Of a DNA stretch of 64,000 bases, positions 34,563 through 43,144 are shown piece by piece. Positions within the stretch are counted from its first letter, which is position 1, and each line of letters begins with the position of its first letter. The stretch spans positions 62,001 to 126,000 of the forward strand of contig CAYQBN010000003.1 in the NCBI GenBank assembly GCA_964415795.1, in the 5' to 3' direction. The notes under the pieces were generated by a model that was not told the DNA's origin, searched no databases, and saw nothing but the letters and a program-made list of their open reading frames with translations. Made by a program: the position numbers and the translations under genes. The DNA comes from CALITV01 sp964415795. GTDB taxonomy: Bacteria > UBP6 > UBA1177 > JAKLFG01.

Positions 34563-36694
34563 GTGACCTCCTGCTCCCCCGAGTCCGTACAAGCGGATTT
34601 GGTCACTTGTTCCTCGGCAGGCGTGGTACGGCGTCGAGCGGCATAGAGACCAGTCAAAAGGACCGAAAGTATCGGATAGACCGAAGCCATCGCTAGAATA
34701 CCGAATCCCTCGACCACGCCGACCTGTACTCCGATGCCGAGGCCCATGGCGAGTACGAGCGGTACCGTGACCGGTCCGGTGGTGACCCCGGCGCTATCCC
34801 ATCCGATGTTGACATACTCTTCGCTGGATACCTTGGAGACGAAAAGAAGTAGAAGATAGGGCGGAGCAAGAAGCCAAATGAGAGGAATGTCCCAGATGAT
34901 CTTTGCGACACCGAACGCGATACCGATCCCCACGCCACCTGCCACCGCCTGCATGAGGAACGACTTTTTGAAAGTACCGACGGTGAGCTCCTCTACTTTT
35001 ATGCCAAGCGCATTGAGCGCCGGTTCCGCAAGCGTAGCTCCGTATCCCATGAAAAAGGCAAAGAGAAGAACAACGATGATGCCGAAGACGCTCCGTTCGC
35101 CACCGAACAATGGTCCCACTCGCGGCACATGGATATAAGTAGCAGTGATCTCGTCGTAGTTCTCTTCCTGGTAAGGAATGGTCTCGAGACTTCCGTCTGC
35201 GGCACGTCGGAAGAAAAAACGTTCCCTCCCTCCGCTGGGAGAAACCGCCTCGGTGACGACATCGGGGGAGAAATTCTTGATGGTTTCTCGTTCTTCTTCT
35301 ATCGGAAGGGAGGTGAACGACGAGGGCAATTTGCTTCCCACCTGATCCCCTATCTTCGAGAGTCCTGTTTCCATCCCGATGTTGAAAAGCCCCATACCTA
35401 TGAACGCAGCAACGATGCCGAACATCATTTCGTCGGTGCGAGGCAAACGTTCGCGAAGAAGAAGGAACAAGACCAATAACATGAAGATAGTAAGCGGAAT
35501 GATGGCTTGTGCCGCAGAGCGGAAGTTCCGGACGAACAAAGAGGTCGCCGCCCACTCTACCGACAGGGATGAGGAGACGAGATACTCGCGTGCCGCTTTG
35601 ACCGATCCGAAAAGAGCCATTTTTTCTTCCCCTGAACCGTGGCGAGCGACCCAATCCATGAACTTCTTCTCGTCTTCCCCGAAGATGTGTGAACGAGCGG
35701 ATCCGTCAGTGGCCATCTCGGCGACGAAGGCGCGTCGTGCATGGACATCGCCGAAATAAGCAGTGACCCCCTCTTCTCTGGCATGCACAAACGCATATCG
35801 GACAAGCGCATCGGCATCACCCAGCACCTTGACCGCCTCGTCACGATGCTCGATGCTCAAGAATGCCTCCTCGGTCATCGGCGAAGGGACCTGTGGCAAA
35901 AGAGCCATTCCCAACGCAAGAACGGTCAAGATCGGAAACAAGGAGGCCAAGGTAACGACACCGAATCCCGAAACCCCGGCATCGGCACCACCGACGATAC
36001 GGGTGATGCCGATGCCGAGAGCAAGCACCAACGGAACCGTCACCGGACCGGTCGTAACGGCACCGCAATCCCAGGCAAGACCGGTGAGATACAAAAGATT
36101 TGGGTTGAAGGATGCTGCAATAGAGAGAATGGTAAGGATCGGCACAAGGATGTACAGGAACGGCTTGAGCGACCAGTTGTAGAGGAAACGAAGCATGCCG
36201 AAGACGACCGCACAACCGACACCGATGCCAACCGCGAAAACGAGATAGTGGGCATAACGATTGAGAAGAACGAATAGAAGCGGAGCATCCCACGCCCTGA
36301 CCGAACTTCCTAATATCTTGAGTGCTCCGATAGCCGGCTCCGCAAGGGTCACTCCAAAGCCGAGAATGAATGCAAACACGAGAATAACCACCAAACCGAC
36401 GCGCTGGGGCAGTTTAAGTCCGATGAGTTCGCCGAGCGGCATGAGACCAAGGAGCAAGCCCTCCATGAAGAACGCAAGCCCAACGACGACCATCGCCATA
36501 CCGAAAGTGATGAGAGCGCCATCCACGATCGGTATGCCGAGTACAAGGATCTGGAACAGCAGCAAATAAAGCACAATGAGCCATACCGAACGCACCTGTT
36601 CCATGATACGGTTCTTGATATAGGGAACGACAAGGCCGACAGCTTGACGCCACGATATCGTCACCCGTTTGTTCGGTTGAAATTCCGAGGTCAT
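34559..36694 (-). CDS. Fused double-DUF1538 integral membrane protein, putative transporter
   Basis: A 711-residue inner-membrane protein with ~14 hydrophobic segments in two halves. Each half has the same signature: LAWDCGAVTTGPVTVPLVLA (~residue 210) and GWDSAGVTTGPVTVPLVLAM (~645), plus a repeated FxxGYGATLAEPALNALG-type motif (GVTLAEPAIGALKILG in half 1). A soluble ~100-residue insert (EEAFLSIEHRDEAVKVLGD onward, ~275-370) lies between the halves. DUF1538 has no established substrate. The inverted-repeat-like duplication and the PII partner suggest regulated transport; that is inference. ATG at 36694 is preferred to a GTG at 36700. Confidence 0.85.
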   Translation of the reverse strand: MTSEFQPNKRVTISWRQAVGLVVPYIKNRIMEQVRSVWLIVLYLLLFQILVLGIPIVDGALITFGMAMVVVGLAFFMEGLLLGLMPLGELIGLKLPQRVGLVVILVFAFILGFGVTLAEPAIGALKILGSSVRAWDAPLLFVLLNRYAHYLVFAVGIGVGCAVVFGMLRFLYNWSLKPFLYILVPILTILSIAASFNPNLLYLTGLAWDCGAVTTGPVTVPLVLALGIGITRIVGGADAGVSGFGVVTLASLFPILTVLALGMALLPQVPSPMTEEAFLSIEHRDEAVKVLGDADALVRYAFVHAREEGVTAYFGDVHARRAFVAEMATDGSARSHIFGEDEKKFMDWVARHGSGEEKMALFGSVKAAREYLVSSSLSVEWAATSLFVRNFRSAAQAIIPLTIFMLLVLFLLLRERLPRTDEMMFGIVAAFIGMGLFNIGMETGLSKIGDQVGSKLPSSFTSLPIEEERETIKNFSPDVVTEAVSPSGGRERFFFRRAADGSLETIPYQEENYDEITATYIHVPRVGPLFGGERSVFGIIVVLLFAFFMGYGATLAEPALNALGIKVEELTVGTFKKSFLMQAVAGGVGIGIAFGVAKIIWDIPLIWLLAPPYLLLLFVSKVSSEEYVNIGWDSAGVTTGPVTVPLVLAMGLGIGVQVGVVEGFGILAMASVYPILSVLLTGLYAARRRTTPAEEQVTKSACTDSGEQEVT

Positions 36695-36719
36695 GCCCAC
36701 CTCTCAGGAGAACTAAAGA

Positions 36720-36748
36720 AAAGTAGCATGCACACCGAAACAAGTCAA
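36720..36748 (-). promoter_or_regulatory. Predicted promoter of the DUF1538-PII pair
   Basis: Minus-strand TTGACT (36748-36743), a 17-base spacer and TACTTT (36725-36720) lie 25 bases before the DUF1538 start. Confidence 0.5.
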
Positions 36749-36780
36749 AAAAGTTTCGGGGGCATACCTCTTTTCAAGTA

Positions 36781-36799
36781 AAAAAAAGCGCCTTCGCCG
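36781..36799 (-). terminator. Possible weak terminator after lysC
   Basis: Directly after the lysC stop the minus strand reads CGGCGAAGGCGC followed by seven or more T. The stem is only 3-4 pairs, so termination may be partial; the T-run is the main support. Confidence 0.35.
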
Positions 36800-38014
36800 T
36801 CACCCGGGGAAAAATCGCTCATAGAGGACGCGGGTCGTTTCCGCGATCCGATCCCGTGGCACAAGCATACTGATGCGAAACGAAGAGGTATGGAAACTCC
36901 CGGCACTGATCCTCCGCTCTTGGAGTATCTGTATCGTCTTGAGAAGGAATTCATGTCGTTCGGTGATACCGGCGCCGACGAGCGACACCGCAGCCAGATC
37001 GCCGTGAATGTCAACCGACGCCGCGAAGCGTTGCTCCATGGTGGAGAGGACCACCGGTAAATGGTAATTTTCCTTCTCCGGGACAATGAAGCTTCCCACC
37101 ATACTTCCGTTGTGTCCTCGATGAAAGGATATCTGCTTAACACGGAGGTTACATCCCTCAGCGAATGCTACCACATCCTTCACGGTGTCAAGGGCCGTCG
37201 CCCGTTCCTCGTACACATGCACGAGCACTACCCTTTCCTCGGTTGCGATACCCACGATGCGCGGTTTGAGCTGGCCATCGAGATTTTTGATGATTGTCCC
37301 CTCTGCTTCCGGATCGAAGGTGCTTTTGCAATAAACGATGGTCCCTTTGAGTTTTGCGAATTCGACCGCCTTGGGATGAAGGACCTTTGCTCCCGCCTCT
37401 CCCAACTCCTGCATCTCCTGATAACTGAGAAGCGGGATCTTCACTGGCTGGGGAACCAGACGCGGATCGGCGGCGAACACGCCGGCCACATCGGAATATA
37501 TTTCACATTCGGAGGCTCCGATCGCCGAGGCAATGGCGACCGCCGAGGTATCCGACCCTCCCCTCCCGAGTGTAGTTACCTCCTTATTGAAAGAAACCCC
37601 TTGAAAGCCGCCGACAACGACGACTTTTCCCTCCTCGAGCGCCTTCAGAACCCGATATGGCCGCACCTCAAGGATACGGGCATTCGTGTGATTGTCGTCG
37701 GTGATGATACCTGCCTGAGACCCGGTAAGCGATATCGCACGGACTCCACGAGCATTGAGGGCGATAGCGAGAAGAGAGGCAGAGACTCGCTCACCAGTGG
37801 TGAGGAGCATATCCATCTCGCGGGGATCAGGCGACGCCGAGAGGTGACGCGCTTGCTCTATGAGATTATCGGTGGTCTTCCCCATGGCCGAAACTACTAC
37901 CACAATCGCTGTCCCTCCCTCACGGCGCTTCGCCACGATATCGGCCACATGTTCGATCTTGGCGGCATCGGCAAGGGAAGAGCCACCAAACTTCATCACA
38001 ATGATCGATCTCAT
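36800..38014 (-). CDS. lysC: Aspartate kinase
   Basis: Phosphorylates aspartate at the head of the lysine/DAP, threonine and methionine pathway. A 404-residue monofunctional form: KFGGSS (8-13), TTGERVSA, GRGGSDTSAVA and EIYSDVAGVF in the kinase domain, with two C-terminal ACT domains (~265-404) for feedback control. Its ATG overlaps the stop of the small lipoprotein gene upstream (ATGA). It is the last gene of the chain that begins with rpsB, an unusual setting for lysC. Confidence 0.95.
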   Translation of the reverse strand: MRSIIVMKFGGSSLADAAKIEHVADIVAKRREGGTAIVVVVSAMGKTTDNLIEQARHLSASPDPREMDMLLTTGERVSASLLAIALNARGVRAISLTGSQAGIITDDNHTNARILEVRPYRVLKALEEGKVVVVGGFQGVSFNKEVTTLGRGGSDTSAVAIASAIGASECEIYSDVAGVFAADPRLVPQPVKIPLLSYQEMQELGEAGAKVLHPKAVEFAKLKGTIVYCKSTFDPEAEGTIIKNLDGQLKPRIVGIATEERVVLVHVYEERATALDTVKDVVAFAEGCNLRVKQISFHRGHNGSMVGSFIVPEKENYHLPVVLSTMEQRFAASVDIHGDLAAVSLVGAGITERHEFLLKTIQILQERRISAGSFHTSSFRISMLVPRDRIAETTRVLYERFFPG

Positions 38015-38487
38015 CGTATCTCGATATCGGTAGTCGCCGCCTCGATCGCTCTCCCCTGACGATCGAAGAGGAAAAAGGTGTACTCGCCACCCGAGATGTG
38101 CTGAATAGTCACGGTAAGATCATAGAAACAAAAAGAGTCGCTGTTCACCAGCCGAGCCGACTCGCGGAGCGAGATATAGTCGGTATCCGCGTCAAGGTAG
38201 TAGTATGGCGCGGGGTCACGCCAACTATCACGACCATCGCGGTCCCTGATACCTAGGATCGTTCCACAGGGAAGGTAGATGTTCTCGTGCGTTACCTCGA
38301 CGAGACCGTCCCGCACACGGACCACCACCCGCTCTTCGACCGCTTCCGCCCCTACCGCGTGCCCCTCGCTTTGGAGAATGCGACTATCCATGACCAACGG
38401 CGTCGTATAACTCGCTGGTCCGCCACAAGATAAAAGAGCTGTTGTGATGCACCAGAACAAAAAAAATGGGCACTGATATCTACTCAT
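38011..38487 (-). CDS. Small lipoprotein of unknown function
   Basis: Not recognised. The start at 38487 has GAGGG 7 bases upstream and gives a lipoprotein signal with lipobox LLSC (Cys ~21) followed by GG. The mature ~135 residues are beta-rich with acidic turns (YYYLDADTDYISLRES; HISGGEYTFFLFDRQG). It overlaps queH by 8 bases and lysC by 4 bases, so it is translated with both. Confidence 0.7.
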   Translation of the reverse strand: MSRYQCPFFLFWCITTALLSCGGPASYTTPLVMDSRILQSEGHAVGAEAVEERVVVRVRDGLVEVTHENIYLPCGTILGIRDRDGRDSWRDPAPYYYLDADTDYISLRESARLVNSDSFCFYDLTVTIQHISGGEYTFFLFDRQGRAIEAATTDIEIR

Positions 38488-39067
38488 GTTTTTCCCTCTC
38501 TGCTCTTGAGGACCGCTGACGACGCCAATCGCGTTCCGCGGCGCTCGCGACACAACCGCAGTAGTCCTGGCGATAGATACCGTACTCACGGGACAATTCC
38601 CGTGAACGGGATGCGTCCCAGACACCGGTAAAATAGGACACGCCGAAATGTTTTTCCATGGCGACACCGATACGATCAATGCGTCGGCGATCTTTGTGTG
38701 GGCTCACCGTAAGCGTCGTTGCCACATGGCTCATGCCCCGCATACATGCCTCTTCGAACGCACGGCGCAGGCGCAATGCATAACACACCGTACACCGCTC
38801 CCCGCGCTCGCCAGTTCCCGCAAGAGGCGCAACTTCCCGTTGAAAAGGAGAAGGGTCATAGGGAACGGACTCCACAGGGATGCGATCTCCGTAACGACCC
38901 TTGACATATCTTTGCAAAGCATCTAGTCGGCGTTCGTGCTCCTCAAAAGTGTCCATATTGGGGTTGTAAAAGAAGACAGTCACCTCGCCGTCAAAGGACT
39001 GGGCAAGCACTTCCAGCGGAGCCGAAAGACAAGGACCGCAACAGGCATGAATAAGAAGTCGGTTCAT
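38480..39067 (-). CDS. queH: Epoxyqueuosine reductase QueH
   Basis: Last step of queuosine synthesis in tRNA, the non-cobalamin alternative to QueG. The 195-residue protein has the family Cys set: HACCGPC (C9, C10, C13), GERCTVCYALR (~92-95) and DYCGC near the end, ligands for the 4Fe-4S cluster and adjacent iron. The N-terminal NPNMDTFEEHERR motif also matches. The ATG overlaps the mlaC-like stop by 4 bases. Confidence 0.93.
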   Translation of the reverse strand: MNRLLIHACCGPCLSAPLEVLAQSFDGEVTVFFYNPNMDTFEEHERRLDALQRYVKGRYGDRIPVESVPYDPSPFQREVAPLAGTGERGERCTVCYALRLRRAFEEACMRGMSHVATTLTVSPHKDRRRIDRIGVAMEKHFGVSYFTGVWDASRSRELSREYGIYRQDYCGCVASAAERDWRRQRSSRAEREKHE

Positions 39068-39786
39068 TGGGAAGACGCTCCGGCAGGCTTCTGCGAAGGC
39101 GCTTTCGGGTCCTTCGCCCCTTTCTTCGCCTTTTTCAGTCGATCGTCTATCTTCTGAATGAGATCATCTATCGATTTGTCCTTCAGCGTCTTGGCAAACT
39201 GCTGACGATAGTTACGGATCATGCTCACCCCATCGAGCTCTATGTCGAAGATAAGGTACGGTCGGGCGGGAGACGGCTGATGAAGGTGGTACACCACTTC
39301 GTAAACGACCGGTTTTTTCCTGAGAGTAGCCTGAACCTCCGTGGTGACAAAGACGCTCTCGGGGATCTCCTTGAGGTACCGTTTGCGCACCCCTTTGTCT
39401 ATGTAACGTTTCTCGTAACTTTTGTTGTAGAACACCTCCTCGAGATAGAACTCGCGGAACAGCGCTTTCATTTTTTCATAGAAGAGGTCGCGCTTCTCAC
39501 GGGAAGTATTCTCCCATTTGTCTCCGAGTACGAAACGAGCGATGAAATCGTAGTCTATAATACGATCGGCAACCGCCTGCATCGCCGCCTCTTTTCGGGC
39601 GAAGGCCTCACTCCCCTTCGTCGCCTTCACCGCCGCCCATTTCTCGAGTTCCGACTCATTCTGCTCGAGATATTGGTATGCCGCCTTGGGATCGAGAGAA
39701 GAGGCCGTTACGGAGGCCTCGACGGCGGCACCGTACAGAGAAAAGGAAACACAGAAAAAACAGAGGAGACACCAAGGTATCTTCAT
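39064..39786 (-). CDS. MlaC/Ttg2D-family periplasmic phospholipid-binding protein
   Basis: A signal peptide (MKIPWCLLCFFCVSFSLYGAA) is followed by the MlaC fold: IDYDFIARFVLGDKWENTS, FREFYLEEVFYNKSYEKRY, DIELDGVSMIRNYRQQFAKTL (split strands, ~190-212). MlaC shuttles phospholipids between the inner-membrane ABC complex and the outer membrane. The tail is Lys-rich (KKAKKGAKDPKAP). The mlaDEF genes are not here; instead it overlaps a TolC-family gene upstream, so the two may act together at the envelope. Confidence 0.88.
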   Translation of the reverse strand: MKIPWCLLCFFCVSFSLYGAAVEASVTASSLDPKAAYQYLEQNESELEKWAAVKATKGSEAFARKEAAMQAVADRIIDYDFIARFVLGDKWENTSREKRDLFYEKMKALFREFYLEEVFYNKSYEKRYIDKGVRKRYLKEIPESVFVTTEVQATLRKKPVVYEVVYHLHQPSPARPYLIFDIELDGVSMIRNYRQQFAKTLKDKSIDDLIQKIDDRLKKAKKGAKDPKAPSQKPAGASSQ

Positions 39787-41126
39787 TGTTTCAACCCCAC
39801 ACTGTTTATGATCTCCTCCACTTTCATGTCGTAGTCATACATCGCCGAGATGAGTTGGTACTCGCTCTCAACAAACGCCTTCACCGCATCGACAAGATCC
39901 CGGGTCGAAAACATACCGACCTCATAGTTCATCATCTCTGTGGTCATCCACCCCTTGGCGAGTTTATGCGCGGCCTTCGCATGCTCCACTTGAGAGGCAA
40001 GCGCCTCGAGATCTTCATACTTACGCCGCAACTCGAGGAGCATCGTCTCCTTCGCGAAAGACACCTCGTACATTTTCGCCTGCCATTCGGCACGCGCTTT
40101 GCGCATACGCGCCACCTGATCAAGGATGTTCAAGTTGAATTCGAGACCGATGCCTATCTCTCCGCCGTACCCATTGTAAGGGCTCGTGGGCAAAGGATAA
40201 CCCCGGTCGTCGACACTGGAAGTATAGTCTATACGGTAATCCCCGGCAATGCCGATATTCGGGAAGAACTGACTTTTTTCGAACTTATACATCGCCTCGA
40301 GCGCGCCGAGGCCGCTTACGGCTAGGCGCTGATAAGGGCTTGACCTCAACAAATGCGCCTGAATGTCCTCAAGCGTATAAGGGAACTCGACCAAGAACAT
40401 GAACTCATCCTTAAGAGAGTACCCTTTTCCCAGAACTTTCTCAAAAAGGGCATCGAGAACGCTCTGGGTAGCCTTTACCTTGTCGAGCGCAGCCAGCAAA
40501 CGTTCTTTTTCGATACGCAATTTTATAAGGTCGCTTTGCGATATACCTTCCTTCCCCTCGTAAAGCCACTGTTCGAGTTTTTCCTCCGCCTCGGAGACCT
40601 TTTCCAGCGACAGTTCGATGACATGTCGAAGATCGTTCGACATGACATACGAATAATAGAAAGAAGCCGCCTCCTTGCGCAAGCCGCTTATTGAAAGATC
40701 TTTCTCGGCGCGTCTGACCTCGACGCCCTTTTCGGCCGCCTCGAGCGCGTTACTTATCTTTCCAAAAGTGTACAGCGGTAGGGTGAACTCGCCTCTTGCC
40801 TGCAAAGCGATGCCGAGATCACCGATATAATAGCTCTTATCCCACTCAACCTTTTCCGGATTGTAAACATAGTGAGGAAAGGGAGCCATCCCGATGGTTA
40901 GTTTAACCTTAGGGAAATGTTGTCCTTTCGCGCGAAAGACATCGGCTTCCGCCGCCGCGACCCTTTCTTCGAACGCCCTGACGAGATCCGCTTTCTCTAT
41001 GAAGGCCTTGATGAATCCTTCTCGGTCTGTTGGGTCACCCCCGTTTGCGCCGACACAGATGAAAATGATGGCCCACCATAGTAACGCCCGGTACAACCCA
41101 TACCTCCACGGACATTGCCGCCTCAT
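39783..41126 (-). CDS. TolC-family outer-membrane efflux/export channel
   Basis: 447 residues with a signal anchor/peptide and the long coiled-coil helices of TolC: AFEERVAAAEADVFRAKGQ, LRKEAASFYYSYVMSNDLR and ELRRKYEDLEALASQVEHAK. Internal strand segments include GIAGDYRIDYTSS and GGEIGIGLEFNLNI. No pump genes adjoin it. Its ATG overlaps the tsf stop and its stop overlaps the mlaC-like start, both by 4 bases, placing an envelope protein in a translation operon. Confidence 0.88.
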   Translation of the reverse strand: MRRQCPWRYGLYRALLWWAIIFICVGANGGDPTDREGFIKAFIEKADLVRAFEERVAAAEADVFRAKGQHFPKVKLTIGMAPFPHYVYNPEKVEWDKSYYIGDLGIALQARGEFTLPLYTFGKISNALEAAEKGVEVRRAEKDLSISGLRKEAASFYYSYVMSNDLRHVIELSLEKVSEAEEKLEQWLYEGKEGISQSDLIKLRIEKERLLAALDKVKATQSVLDALFEKVLGKGYSLKDEFMFLVEFPYTLEDIQAHLLRSSPYQRLAVSGLGALEAMYKFEKSQFFPNIGIAGDYRIDYTSSVDDRGYPLPTSPYNGYGGEIGIGLEFNLNILDQVARMRKARAEWQAKMYEVSFAKETMLLELRRKYEDLEALASQVEHAKAAHKLAKGWMTTEMMNYEVGMFSTRDLVDAVKAFVESEYQLISAMYDYDMKVEEIINSVGLKQ

Positions 41127-42046
41127 TTCCCTATTTGCGATTGAACCTCGGCGGCGAAATCCTTCTTTTCTTTTTCTATTCCCTCTCCCAACTCGAATCG
41201 GACGAAACGAAGTACCGTGACAGATCCGCCGTTCTTTTTTGCCACCGCGGCGATATGCACACCAACCGTCACATCCTGATTCTTGACGAACGGCTGGTTA
41301 AGAAGCGTATTTTCCTTGATGAACTTTTGGACCTTTCCTTCCACGATCTTATCCACCATGTGCTCTGGTTTACCCATTTCGAGCACCTGTGTCCGATAGA
41401 TGGCTCGCTCCGACTCAATGAGGGCGGGAGGAAAATCTTCAGAAGACACGCAAACGGGATTCATTGCCGCGATCTGCATCGCCACATCATCAGCCAACTC
41501 GCCGACCTCTGGATTTTTCAGAACGGAGATGTCGCCCCCTACCTCGATGAGAACACCAATCCTTCCCCCCATGTGAAGATAGGAGTGAATGAACGATCCT
41601 TCCTTCGCGGTATAACGGATAAAACGCCGAGGACGGATATTCTCCCCTATTTTCGCTATCGCTTCGGTAACAAGGGCTCCGACCTTGTCATCGTAAGGAC
41701 GGTTTTCCATGTTCACGACACGACCTTCCTCCGACGCATGGCGGACGAAATGGTCGAGGACTTCCTTCGAAAGAGTCCGGAAAGCGTCACTTTTTGCGAC
41801 GAAGTCGGTTTCACAGTTGAGTTCCAACATAAGCCCCTGTTTATCGCCGTTCATGTGGATCAACACCGTCCCTTCGGCGGCGACTCGCCCCGCCTTCTTG
41901 GCGGCCTTGGCGAGCCCCTTCTCTCGAAGATATACCACGGCCGCTTCCATATCGCCTTTTGTTTCGACCAGCGCGTTCTTGCAATCGAGCATACCGGCAC
42001 CGGTGCGCTCTCTCAGCTCCTTGATCTTTGATGAAGAAATTTCCAT
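41123..42046 (-). CDS. tsf: Elongation factor Ts
   Basis: Nucleotide exchange factor for EF-Tu. ATG at 42046 with AAGGAG about 8 bases upstream is chosen over a TTG at 42052. The 307-residue protein has the N-terminal UBA-like domain (IKELRERTGAGMLDCKNAL), ELNCETDFVAKSDAF and the core domain YLHMGGRIGVLIEVGGD. Paired with rpsB as in nearly all bacteria (18-base gap). Confidence 0.97.
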   Translation of the reverse strand: MEISSSKIKELRERTGAGMLDCKNALVETKGDMEAAVVYLREKGLAKAAKKAGRVAAEGTVLIHMNGDKQGLMLELNCETDFVAKSDAFRTLSKEVLDHFVRHASEEGRVVNMENRPYDDKVGALVTEAIAKIGENIRPRRFIRYTAKEGSFIHSYLHMGGRIGVLIEVGGDISVLKNPEVGELADDVAMQIAAMNPVCVSSEDFPPALIESERAIYRTQVLEMGKPEHMVDKIVEGKVQKFIKENTLLNQPFVKNQDVTVGVHIAAVAKKNGGSVTVLRFVRFELGEGIEKEKKDFAAEVQSQIGK

Positions 42047-42064
42047 TTCCAACTCCTTAAAAAA

Positions 42065-42970
42065 CTACTCCGGTTTCTTGTCGGGCGTTTCTTTAGCGTC
42101 GCTCATCTCCCTTTTGGGAGCGCCACGACGGGACGACCGTTGAGACGATGTCCCCGCCGGCTTCTCGTCCTCGTCGGCCTCGGTAGCGATACGCTTTACC
42201 CGCACCTTTCTTCCTGCAACCGTGTGGGTCTCGTCACCGCGCGTACCGCGGTCCTTTCGCTCCTTGTCTTCGGTCTGGATCCTCTGCTTGTAGAGATCGC
42301 GACCTTCGGCATAACAAGAAACGAGCTCGTTCACTATGATCTCTATGACCCTCATACCGTCATCGTTCGCTGGGATCGGATAATCAACAAGATCAGGATC
42401 TCCGTTGGTGTCTATGATGGCGATGATCGGTAGACCAAGCTTATTCGCCTCGTGAACAGCGATGTGCTCGCGGACCGGGTCAACGACGAACACGGCACTC
42501 GGAATTTTTGTCATGGTGATGATGCCGGAGAGGTTGCGCTCCAGCTTCGCCTTTTCTTTTGCGATGGAGATAAGCTCCTTCTTCGTATAGAGGACGCGCC
42601 GTTCCTCGCCAAGCATATCCTCATACTTCTTGAGTCGATTGATAGAGGCAACGATCGTTTGGAAATTGGTCAACATGCCGCCCAGCCAGCGATAGTTCAC
42701 ATACGGGACGCTTGCGCGCTCTGCCGCCATGCGAATGACCTCCTGCGCCTGCCGCTTGGTCCCGACGAGAAGGAGATCCTCGCCTCGCTCTCCGATGCTT
42801 CTGAGAAAAGCGCCGGCCCGGTCAATGAGATCCACCGTCTTCTGCAGGTTGATAATGTGCACGCCGTTCCGTTCGGTGAAGATGTACGGCGCCATTTTGG
42901 GATTCCACTTCTGTTTCTGATGGCCGAAGTGACCGCCTGCCTTGAGCAGTTCCTTAATGTCCACTGTCAT
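42065..42970 (-). CDS. rpsB: 30S ribosomal protein S2
   Basis: ATG at 42970 with GGAGGAAC upstream. The S2 core (HFGHQKQKWNPKMAPYIFTER at ~15-35, RWLGGMLTN, PSAVFVVDPVREHIAVHEA, GLPIIAIIDTNGDPDLVDYPIPAND) spans ~235 residues. A ~65-residue charged C-terminal extension follows, ending KETPDKKPE, giving 301 residues; such tails occur in several lineages. First gene of a seven-gene chain. Confidence 0.97.
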   Translation of the reverse strand: MTVDIKELLKAGGHFGHQKQKWNPKMAPYIFTERNGVHIINLQKTVDLIDRAGAFLRSIGERGEDLLLVGTKRQAQEVIRMAAERASVPYVNYRWLGGMLTNFQTIVASINRLKKYEDMLGEERRVLYTKKELISIAKEKAKLERNLSGIITMTKIPSAVFVVDPVREHIAVHEANKLGLPIIAIIDTNGDPDLVDYPIPANDDGMRVIEIIVNELVSCYAEGRDLYKQRIQTEDKERKDRGTRGDETHTVAGRKVRVKRIATEADEDEKPAGTSSQRSSRRGAPKREMSDAKETPDKKPE

Positions 42971-43050
42971 TGGTTCCTCCGAGAAAAGGTTACCTGTTAC
43001 CGCTTCCCCCGGCATCTCCGCTCACCCTACATCACAGGGACAGGTACGGA

Positions 43051-43075
43051 GCATCCCGACCGGGGTGCTTTTTTT
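43051..43075 (-). other. Hairpin in the rpsB 5' leader
   Basis: GCATCCC (43051-43057) and GGGGTGC (43062-43068) form a 7-pair stem (one G-U on the + reading) with a 4-base loop, next to seven T on the + strand. In the rpsB transcript, predicted to start near 43081, it folds within the first 30 nt after a run of A. It may be a leader element for S2 autoregulation; no plus-strand gene exists for it to terminate. Confidence 0.5.
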
Positions 43076-43087
43076 CCTTACGGCGGC

Positions 43088-43115
43088 ACGATACCGCGAA
43101 GCTCGCCGTTGTCAA
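43088..43115 (-). promoter_or_regulatory. Predicted promoter of the rpsB-tsf operon
   Basis: Minus-strand consensus TTGACA (43115-43110), a 16-base spacer and TATCGT (43093-43088). It implies a ~110-nt leader before rpsB. Confidence 0.6.
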
Positions 43116-43144
43116 TGTTTTTGTGAGTCGTTCTTTAGGGGTCT

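Noticed and set aside
43051..43075. Plus-strand rho-independent terminator
   Set aside because: It has the right form, but no plus-strand gene lies upstream for more than 29 kb; it is listed as an rpsB leader hairpin instead.
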